Below are positions 1-4,133 of a stretch of DNA of 7,992 nt, piece after piece (the stretch's first letter is position 1; the number at the start of each line of letters is the position of its first letter). A program made the translations under genes and the position numbers. Below the pieces are notes generated by a model. The model was not told where the DNA came from and ran no database searches. It worked only from the letters and a program-made list of their open reading frames with translations. This DNA is from Candidatus Omnitrophota bacterium. Its GTDB lineage: Bacteria > Omnitrophota > Gorgyraeia > Duberdicusellales > 4484-171. The stretch lies in contig JAQUOR010000073.1 of NCBI GenBank assembly GCA_028717025.1, positions 1 through 7,992 on the forward strand. The letters are read 5' to 3'.

Positions 1-1844
1 TTGTTATTATTGTCAGGATCGATAAATAAATTAACCACGTGTGCATAAGATTCTTGAAACAAATTATGCTGATATAGTTTCTCTAAGTCTTCTTGTATTA
101 GGCTTTTTACATGCTCAGCACATGCCCTATAGGTCTTATCTGGCATGCCACTATCCTCTAATTGAAATAAATACACTCTACCACGATTTGCTAACGACCC
201 TTCGCGATTACAACGGCCGGCTGACTGGATAATTGCCTCCAACGGCGCTATAGCACGAAAAACACATGGAAAATCGAAATCAACGCCTGCTTCTATCAAC
301 TGAGTAGAAGAAACAAGTATTTTATGTTTTTCTTTTAAATCTCTACGAATACTTTCAATAATGCGTTTGCGATCCATCGGACACAATAAAGTGGAAAGAT
401 GATAATGCTCATCCCACTGGCCTTGCTTTTTTTTAGCCAACTCATGAAACTCTAGTGTTGCTTTTTTTGTGTTAAATATAACTAAAGTGGATTGTTGCTC
501 GCCTATTACCCCATTCAGCAAATCATCATAATCAATTGGCTTCAGCTCGTGCATTAAAAAATAATTTACGCGCTGGGTTTTTTCAAATATTTCAATAGGA
601 CTTTCAATAAGCGGGCAAATATTCTCGATTCCATCAAAGTCATTTCTTTTTTCAAAAGCCGGCTGCGTTGCCGTACAGAAAAGAAAAGATGTTCTCATGG
701 TTAGATTAATATTCTTCAACATATTCAGAGTCGGCAACAGTATTTCTTTCGGTAATGATTGAACTTCATCAAAAATAACTACCGATTCTGCAATATTGTG
801 AATTTTACGGCATTTAGACGGTTTGTTACTAAATAAAGACTCAAAAAATTGAACGGTTGTAGTCACAATGACTGGATAATTCCAGTTTTCGCACGCCAAA
901 CGCTTCATTTTATCTAAAGGACTAAGCATATATTCATCCTCAATCAATGTTTCTGTATTGTCGTTATACCCTGAATGATGCTCAAGAATACAATCTTCCC
1001 CAAATATTCTTTTTAACTCACTTGCTGTTTGGTCAATAATGTTGATGTAGGGTAAAACAATTAAAATATGCCTTAAATTATTTCTTTTAGCGTGCTCAAG
1101 TGCCCACGCCATAGAGATAAGTGTTTTTCCCAAACCGGTAGGGAGATTGAGTGAATAAAATCCGCATGGTAAATTTGTTTTCTGAAGAGCAAGATTTCGT
1201 GCTTCGTTACGCAATCGGTTAATATCTCCATTTTTTGGTTTATTTGCCAATTCAACTTCGAGCCTCCTCTGTAGCTCTGCAATATTTAGAAACTTTCCCC
1301 CACGATATTTCGCCTTATCGAAATCAAAATGCCCCTCGGTATCCAGCCAATCAGCATCAGTTAAAGCGCTGAACAGATAGCGAATAAATAATTCTTGTGT
1401 TAAGCCTTGATATGTCAAAGAACCAAGGATAACATCATCAGCAATAATCTTATTATCGTGCAGAAAACTTTGAATCACTGAATCATAGTTAGATACTTCA
1501 TTTCTCTTAAATACTTCAGTATCGGCCTTTAAAACTGCCCTATTGGGAATCCCTTTGTGATGCCCATCTATTGCGAAAGCAATTTCAATCATTTTATTAA
1601 GGCGCGCATAGCCCGCACCCCAAAATGAGTGAGGTACACTACCGCGTTGTCCTCCCTCTTTAAGGTATCTTTGAAATTCAGATTGATATTTCCCTAAATC
1701 ATGTAAAAACCCGGCAACTTTAAATATCACTTTAATATTGGCATCGCTTACAAAGGATGCTGCAATTCTTGCCGTTGCTTGCAGATGTCCAGAAAGACTA
1801 TGCTTTTCCCCTTGCTCATTTTCCGAGTGCGCGAAATATTCCAT
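1..1844 (-). CDS. cas3: CRISPR-associated helicase/nuclease Cas3 (type I, HD plus helicase), 3' end outside window
   Basis: Cas3 is the ATP-dependent helicase-nuclease that Cascade recruits to unwind and degrade invader DNA in type I CRISPR-Cas. I read 614 uninterrupted codons from ATG 1844 to the window edge. The N-terminal HD nuclease shows an AHS motif (H6), HDLGK (H48-D49), H72, a GHHKG motif (H95-H96) and TDADWLD (D163, D165). The helicase shows Walker A PTGLGKT (K240), motif II DEVQ (359-362), TAT (391-393) and motif VI QSAGRCNR (540-547). The family is usually about 700-800 residues, so only the C-terminal part is missing. The start is fixed by an in-frame TAA at 1857-1859; the next Met is residue 85. 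There is no good Shine-Dalgarno sequence, so translation may depend on coupling to the short ORF just upstream. Cas3 as the first cas gene fits subtype I-C (next expected: cas5, cas8c, cas7), but the other genes are out of view. Family call is certain; subtype is inference. Confidence 0.95.
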   Translation of the reverse strand, partial: MEYFAHSENEQGEKHSLSGHLQATARIAASFVSDANIKVIFKVAGFLHDLGKYQSEFQRYLKEGGQRGSVPHSFWGAGYARLNKMIEIAFAIDGHHKGIPNRAVLKADTEVFKRNEVSNYDSVIQSFLHDNKIIADDVILGSLTYQGLTQELFIRYLFSALTDADWLDTEGHFDFDKAKYRGGKFLNIAELQRRLEVELANKPKNGDINRLRNEARNLALQKTNLPCGFYSLNLPTGLGKTLISMAWALEHAKRNNLRHILIVLPYINIIDQTASELKRIFGEDCILEHHSGYNDNTETLIEDEYMLSPLDKMKRLACENWNYPVIVTTTVQFFESLFSNKPSKCRKIHNIAESVVIFDEVQSLPKEILLPTLNMLKNINLTMRTSFLFCTATQPAFEKRNDFDGIENICPLIESPIEIFEKTQRVNYFLMHELKPIDYDDLLNGVIGEQQSTLVIFNTKKATLEFHELAKKKQGQWDEHYHLSTLLCPMDRKRIIESIRRDLKEKHKILVSSTQLIEAGVDFDFPCVFRAIAPLEAIIQSAGRCNREGSLANRGRVYLFQLEDSGMPDKTYRACAEHVKSLIQEDLEKLYQHNLFQESYAHVVNLFIDPDNNN

Positions 1845-1856
1845 ATTATTTAATAT

Positions 1857-1994
1857 TTATTTCCAATTCTTTACACCAAAGGAAGTTGCAAACCCTACAG
1901 TTTTTTGCGCCACATTTGTCAAATGCTCCCCTAACAGTTGCCATCTCTTTTGTGGCTGCCCCCTTAAACTATACGCGTAATACTTTTTCTCCAT
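1857..1994 (-). pseudogene. Truncated second copy of a Cas3 N-terminus (45 codons), in frame with cas3
   Basis: ATG 1994 opens a 45-codon frame ending at TAA 1857-1859. Its product resembles the first helices of an HD-type Cas3, especially subtype I-C: a YYAYS motif (residues 5-9), then a WQLLGEHL stretch (H24-L25), an Ala/Val helix, FATSFG and NW. The intact cas3 begins with equivalent landmarks (YFAHS, GHL, an Ala-rich helix, SF). The copy ends where a complete Cas3 would continue to the HDLGK motif, and the usual AHS histidine is Tyr. It lies in the same frame as cas3: after the TAA come four codons (Ile-Leu-Asn-Asn) and then the cas3 ATG. I infer a remnant from recombination or replacement of the cas3 5' end, but it could act as a translated leader coupled to cas3. 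No clear Shine-Dalgarno sequence precedes it. It begins 47 bases after the ORF6N stop, so co-transcription is possible. Confidence 0.6.
1917..1922 (-). promoter_or_regulatory. Perfect -35 hexamer TTGACA lacking a good -10, upstream of intact cas3
   Basis: A consensus TTGACA reads toward the intact cas3 start, but at 16-18 bp spacing only poor -10 matches occur (TGTAGG is the best, 3 of 6). The hexamer also falls inside the 45-codon Cas3-like frame, where it encodes Leu-Thr. It is probably coincidental, and is noted because no better cas3 promoter is visible. Confidence 0.12.
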
Positions 1995-2041
1995 AGTGTA
2001 TTTCTTAAAGTTAATGCCTTAAAACCTTGATTGAATATAGC

Positions 2042-2569
2042 TTAATGTTCTTCTGCATGAAAACCTATCCTGCGTTTTGGCTTTTCTTCAACAGTCATAA
2101 CCTTCCTTACTATCTCAAAAATCGCATGAATTTGTTTGCCTTGTTCTTCAACTGTATGTTCAAGCTTTTGCAACCGCAAGGCAAAGTCTTTATTGGTGAG
2201 TACCATTTCTCTCAACTTCACAAATACACGCATTATAACGATATTCACGCCTATTGCCTTCTCGCTATTCAAGATGCTGGAAAGCATTAAAATACCATGT
2301 TCAGTAAAAACATATGGGGAATGCCGTAAGCCCATTTTATCGGCAGGATTGGAAGTGCCAAATTGGCACCTCCAATTTTTAAACTCCTCACCTGACAATT
2401 CAAACATAAAATCAGACGGAAATCTGTCTATATTTCTGCGCACCTGACGCTTTAAATATTTTGTCTCTACTCCATAAAGTCTGGCTAAATCGCGATCTAG
2501 CATAACCTTTTGCCCGCGAATAAGAAAAATCTTTTGCTCAATAACCTCTAAAGGAACGATTGCTTTCAT
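2042..2569 (-). CDS. ORF6N-domain DNA-binding protein
   Basis: A 175-residue protein with an ORF6N domain, a module first described in phage and virus proteins, often linked to antirepressors and found widely in bacterial accessory DNA. Visible landmarks are the RGQKVMLDRDLARLYGV segment (about 18-34), the RNIDRFP segment (about 45-51), FMFEL (54-58), and PYVFTEHGILML followed by a helix with NSEKAIGVNI (about 85-110). Residues about 118-160 look helical, possibly coiled coil, followed by a basic tail. I chose ATG 2569 because AAGGAGG lies at 2573-2579 just before it. A GTG at 2584 in the same frame would place that ribosome site inside the gene. It reads in the same direction as cas3, 47 bases ahead of the Cas3-like remnant. 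Its role is unknown: it could be a stranded phage or mobile-element gene, or a regulator of this locus. Domain call is confident; function is not known. Confidence 0.88.
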   Translation of the reverse strand: MKAIVPLEVIEQKIFLIRGQKVMLDRDLARLYGVETKYLKRQVRRNIDRFPSDFMFELSGEEFKNWRCQFGTSNPADKMGLRHSPYVFTEHGILMLSSILNSEKAIGVNIVIMRVFVKLREMVLTNKDFALRLQKLEHTVEEQGKQIHAIFEIVRKVMTVEEKPKRRIGFHAEEH

Positions 2570-2579
2570 ACCCCTCCTT
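2570..2579 (-). promoter_or_regulatory. Strong ribosome binding site deciding the ORF6N start
   Basis: Reading the minus strand, TAAGGAGGGGT directly precedes ATG 2569. It is the strongest Shine-Dalgarno match in the window and argues for ATG 2569 over GTG 2584. It also begins at the stop codon of the possible 29-codon upstream ORF, so translational coupling is possible. Confidence 0.75.
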
Positions 2580-2580
2580 A

Positions 2581-2670
2581 TCACTCGCCCCTCGATATCT
2601 GGTAAATTCCCTGCCGAAAAGCCTGGAAATTTTCCAGAAAGGCTTCGGGATTAATAACCTTGAGTTCCAT
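2581..2670 (-). CDS. Possible 29-codon leader ORF upstream of the ORF6N gene
   Basis: ATG 2670 opens a 29-codon frame (begins MELKVINPEAF, ends ISRGE) closing with TGA 2583-2581, 11 bases before ATG 2569 of the ORF6N gene. It starts 17 bases downstream of the terminator-like hairpin at 2688-2717. No ribosome binding site precedes it, and a large hairpin lies inside it, so it may be structured leader RNA and not a gene. I recognise no homolog. Either reading would place it as a cis element controlling the ORF6N gene. Confidence 0.25.
   Translation of the reverse strand: MELKVINPEAFLENFQAFRQGIYQISRGE
2614..2648 (-). other. Large imperfect hairpin in the ORF6N leader
   Basis: Outer arms CCGAAGCC and GGCUUUUCGG pair with a two-base bulge. 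They enclose the perfect inner palindrome CTGGAAA-N-TTTCCAG (2623-2637). There is no U-tract afterwards, so it is not a terminator. It sits about 45 bases upstream of the ORF6N start and could modulate translation or be a protein-binding site. Confidence 0.5.
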
Positions 2671-2682
2671 CGGGTTATTAAA

Positions 2683-2717
2683 ATACAAAAACCTTTGCCG
2701 CTTAAAGCAAAGGTTTT
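2683..2717 (-). terminator. Rho-independent terminator, T-tracts on both strands
   Basis: Perfect 11-bp arms (AAAACCTTTGC at 2688-2698 and its complement at 2707-2717) enclose an 8-nt loop. On the minus strand the stem runs into TTTTTGTATTTT; on the plus strand into TTTTACTTTTTT. It lies about 55 bases after the predicted start of the transcript from the promoter at 2777-2804 and before the ORF6N gene, so it should end that short transcript or act as an attenuator. Confidence 0.8.
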
Positions 2718-2771
2718 ACTTTTTTAACGTCCAGGTTCCCCCATTTAAACACAGGACACTGCCTAATTGTG
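2684..2771 (-). ncRNA. Candidate small RNA 2 (about 85 nt) with own promoter and terminator
   Basis: A TTGACA-16-TAAAAT promoter fires leftward with a predicted start near 2770, and the terminator at 2688-2717 should end the RNA near 2684. Between them AGUGUCC (2754-2760) pairs with GGACGUU (2726-2732). Inside that stem GUUU can pair with GAAC, presenting a G-rich loop AAAUGGGG. A six-codon ATG frame (2742 region) ends in TAA and has no ribosome site, so I do not call it. It could be an independent sRNA or the attenuated leader of the ORF6N gene. I do not recognise a known RNA family. Confidence 0.45.
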
Positions 2772-2774
2772 TTT
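2747..2774. repeat. Inverted repeat AAACACA / TGTGTTT at the predicted transcription start
   Basis: Perfect 7-bp arms at 2747-2753 and 2768-2774 are separated by 14 bases. The right arm straddles the predicted start near 2770, so most of that arm would not be in the RNA if the start is correct. It could be a DNA-level operator, or an RNA stem if transcription starts slightly earlier. Confidence 0.3.
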
Positions 2775-2776
2775 TT

Positions 2777-2804
2777 ATTTTACTCACTTGACCCAACCTG
2801 TCAA
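2777..2804 (-). promoter_or_regulatory. Sigma70-type promoter for small RNA 2 / ORF6N gene
   Basis: Minus-strand -35 TTGACA at 2804-2799, spacer 16 bp, -10 TAAAAT at 2782-2777 (5 of 6), predicted start near 2770. The ten bases TTTCTTGACA are identical to those of the promoter at 2941-2968, suggesting related promoters. Confidence 0.65.
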
Positions 2805-2805
2805 G
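2787..2805. promoter_or_regulatory. Inverted repeat over the -35 box, possible operator
   Basis: CTTGAC and GTCAAG form perfect 6-bp arms around a 7-base centre. The 19-bp palindrome covers the -35 box and part of the spacer of the promoter at 2777-2804. That position suits a repressor site, but half of the symmetry comes from the TTGACA hexamer itself, so chance is possible. Confidence 0.3.
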
Positions 2806-2850
2806 AAAAATAAACCCTCGCTATTCCCAGCGAAAGCGTGCTATGAATAG
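2806..2850 (-). terminator. Possible backup terminator after small RNA 1
   Basis: On the minus strand CTATTC (2850-2845) pairs with GAATAG (2826-2821), with an inner AGC/GCT pairing. The stem is followed by CGAGGGTTTATTTTT. The U-rich tract is offset from the stem, so this is weaker than the terminator at 2851-2888. Confidence 0.3.
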
Positions 2851-2934
2851 AAAAAAGCAACCCCAGCAAATTGCACCAAGATTGCTTCTCTAATGTTCCT
2901 TTTTTTAACATTTTTTAGTCACGGCATCGTGACA
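2850..2934 (-). ncRNA. Candidate small RNA 1 (about 85 nt, three hairpins)
   Basis: A near-consensus promoter at 2941-2968 and a terminator at 2851-2888 bracket about 85 bases without a credible ORF. The predicted RNA folds into three consecutive hairpins: a 5' stem GUCACG/CGUGAC with a 4-nt loop (2917-2934 region), a stem AAUGUU/AACAUU with the A-rich loop AAAAAAAGG, and the terminator stem AGCAAUC/GGUUGCU running into U6. The predicted start falls at the base of the first hairpin, as in many stable bacterial sRNAs. It does not match an RNA family I recognise. It is transcribed toward the second unit and the ORF6N and cas3 genes. Confidence 0.5.
2851..2888 (-). terminator. Rho-independent terminator of small RNA 1
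   Basis: On the minus strand AGCAATC (2886-2880) pairs with GGTTGCT (2862-2856) with one G-U pair. A small inner GCA/TGC stem lies within, and the 3' arm runs straight into a run of six T (2856-2851). Confidence 0.65.
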
Positions 2935-2940
2935 AAGGGC

Positions 2941-2968
2941 ATTGTATCGCTGAATACCCCCTTGTCAA
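2941..2968 (-). promoter_or_regulatory. Near-consensus sigma70-type promoter for small RNA 1
   Basis: Minus-strand -35 TTGACA at 2968-2963 (6 of 6), spacer 16 bp, -10 TACAAT at 2946-2941 (5 of 6), predicted start near 2934. No protein gene starts for over 250 bases downstream, so its direct product is most simply a non-coding RNA. Confidence 0.7.
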
Positions 2969-3012
2969 GAAAGTTTACTGAAGGTAAATTCTGCTTTTTT
3001 GATAGAAAAAGT

Positions 3013-3064
3013 GGGTTCTTTGGGATTTTGATTGGGTTAGTCTCGGGTTTCTGATTTTTGCGGG
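3013..3064 (+). repeat. Five spaced GGG tracts
   Basis: GGG occurs at 3013, 3022, 3034, 3045 and 3062 on the plus strand in T-rich DNA. Only two-to-three-tier quadruplex potential exists and the loops are long (6 to 14 bases), so this is a weak structural candidate downstream of the TPR gene. Confidence 0.2.
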
Positions 3065-3116
3065 TTTTCTCTAAGCGTTGCACTCAATGCTCAGTACGCA
3101 GTACTCAGAAGTAAAA

Positions 3117-4001
3117 TCAATTCTCAAGCATTGCCTCCATCTCTTGTGAGTTTAAGGTTTCACCGCGCGCTTCAAAGAGCGTTTTTGCTTTATACAGGTA
3201 TTCGTTGCCCCTCTCAACCTGGCCCAGCGCTTGATAGGAAGTACCCAGGAAAGCAAATACTTGCGGATCATCAGGGGTGAGTTTTTCTAAGTTTTCAAAA
3301 TACGGCAGCGCCTTGGCGTATCTGCCTAAGGCATGCAGGGTTACCCCCAGCTTAAAAAGAACTTCTTGGGCCTCGGGGTTAATCTTGATAAGTTTCTCGA
3401 AATAAGGCAACGCCTTGGCGTGTTCACCTAAAAACTGATGGGCACAGCCTAAATTATAATAGAGTTCGATTGCTTTGGGATTGCGTTTAAGCGCCTTCTG
3501 AAACAGGGCAATGGCGAGGGCATAATTTTCTTTAAGCATCTGCTGGCTGGCTTCAAATACGTAAAGCGCGTAGTCGCGGGAAACTTTACCGGAGGCGGCA
3601 TCGTTACTGAGCGCAAGCGCTTCTTTGGCGTTAATATAGGAAGGGTTATCCTCTACTATTTTCTTAAACATCTGCGCTGCTTCTTCAAACTTACCGCCTG
3701 CGGCGCGGGACAGCGCTTTTCCAAAATCAGAAGCAACTGCCTTTTCGATTTCCTTCTTCATTAATCCCTGCGGCAATACCTGTTTGCCTCTGATTTCCTT
3801 GATATCCCGCATCATATAAACGGTGGGTTTGCCCTGTACGCTTACCTCAATCACATCATCTGTTTTATTCAAGACAAGACCGTTTATTCTTTCGCCTGTT
3901 TTAAGCACCACCACTGCGGTATACGCGGGTATTGTCAGGCAGATCAAGCTTAAAAATACGATAACGCTTAAAAAAATGTGTTTGCTGTTTATGTGATGCA
4001 T
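3117..4001 (-). CDS. Exported tetratricopeptide-repeat protein
   Basis: A 294-residue protein. A short polar start and a hydrophobic core (about 9-25) ending in IPAYTA look like a Sec signal peptide, so it probably acts outside the cytoplasmic membrane. Residues about 30-72 form a small beta-rich segment (VVVLKTGERINGLV, then VYMMRDIKEIRG) of the sort that precedes TPRs in some periplasmic proteins. TPR-like pairs of helices follow at about 95-128, 145-178, 179-212, 213-246 and 247-280 with the usual Ala, Gly, Tyr and Pro positions (for example ALPYF, LGRYAKALPYF). TPRs mediate protein contacts; the partner is unknown. I start at ATG 4001; a TTG two codons earlier (4007) is possible but no Shine-Dalgarno sequence supports either. 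It is separated by 132 bases from bioA and is probably a separate unit. Confidence 0.82.
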   Translation of the reverse strand: MHHINSKHIFLSVIVFLSLICLTIPAYTAVVVLKTGERINGLVLNKTDDVIEVSVQGKPTVYMMRDIKEIRGKQVLPQGLMKKEIEKAVASDFGKALSRAAGGKFEEAAQMFKKIVEDNPSYINAKEALALSNDAASGKVSRDYALYVFEASQQMLKENYALAIALFQKALKRNPKAIELYYNLGCAHQFLGEHAKALPYFEKLIKINPEAQEVLFKLGVTLHALGRYAKALPYFENLEKLTPDDPQVFAFLGTSYQALGQVERGNEYLYKAKTLFEARGETLNSQEMEAMLEN

Positions 4002-4008
4002 ATGCAAA

Positions 4009-4036
4009 AGGATAACACAATAAATATGATTTTCAA
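4009..4036 (-). promoter_or_regulatory. Possible leaderless promoter of the TPR gene
   Basis: Minus-strand TTGAAA (4036-4031, 5 of 6), spacer 16 bp, TATCCT (4014-4009, 4 of 6). The expected start lies at about 4002, essentially at ATG 4001. This would give a leaderless mRNA and explain the lack of a ribosome binding site. Confidence 0.35.
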
Positions 4037-4063
4037 ACTAATTTCTATGTGAATGCGAATTGC

Positions 4064-4101
4064 CACGGATTCATTTGTAGAAACCTCGTTTCTATTCCGT
4101 G
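4064..4101. repeat. Two-tier inverted repeat after bioA
   Basis: Outer arms CACGGA/TCCGTG (4064-4069, 4096-4101) enclose perfect 7-bp inner arms TAGAAAC/GTTTCTA around a 3-base loop (4078-4094). It lies about 35 bases beyond the bioA stop but has no T-tract, so it is a hairpin or 3'-end stabiliser and not a standard terminator. Its CGGAT and CCGT words resemble the repeat at 6958-7027. Confidence 0.45.
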
Positions 4102-4133
4102 TAAATTCGTTGTTCTATTCGCGGTAATTGGTG

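Larger units (their letters stand above)
2570..3116. other. Gene-poor, signal-dense intergenic region
   Basis: About 550 bases between the exported TPR gene and the ORF6N gene. From right to left: a stretch with five GGG tracts on the plus strand, the promoter and terminator of small RNA 1, the promoter and terminator of small RNA 2, the hairpin and possible leader ORF, then the ORF6N ribosome site. Near 3093-3111 there is a short CTCAGTAC-like repeat (AGTAC-GCA-GTACT palindrome) just after the TPR stop. I see no tRNA, no transposase remnant and no CRISPR-like repeat. Confidence 0.6.

Noticed and set aside
1857..1859. Stop codon in the Cas3-like frame as a recoding site
   Set aside because: It is TAA, not the TGA or TAG used for selenocysteine or pyrrolysine, and the intact cas3 has its own ATG 12 bases later.
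1738..1996. Overlapping plus-strand open frames of about 80 codons at the cas3 start
   Set aside because: They lie antisense to the Cas3 HD domain and the Cas3-like fragment and have no recognisable protein features.
2582..2584. GTG as the start of the ORF6N gene
   Set aside because: It would put the AAGGAGG ribosome site inside the coding region; ATG 2569 fits better.
2726..2760. Transposon end or REP-type element
   Set aside because: The GGACACT / AACGTCC pairing is explained as an RNA stem; no transposase, target duplication or second copy is visible.
2683..2804. Type III toxin-antitoxin locus (RNA repeats, terminator, toxin)
   Set aside because: The layout is similar, but the RNA has no tandem repeats and the downstream protein is ORF6N, not a ToxN-like nuclease.
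3013..3064. G-quadruplex
   Set aside because: Loops of up to 14 bases between GGG tracts make a stable structure unlikely.
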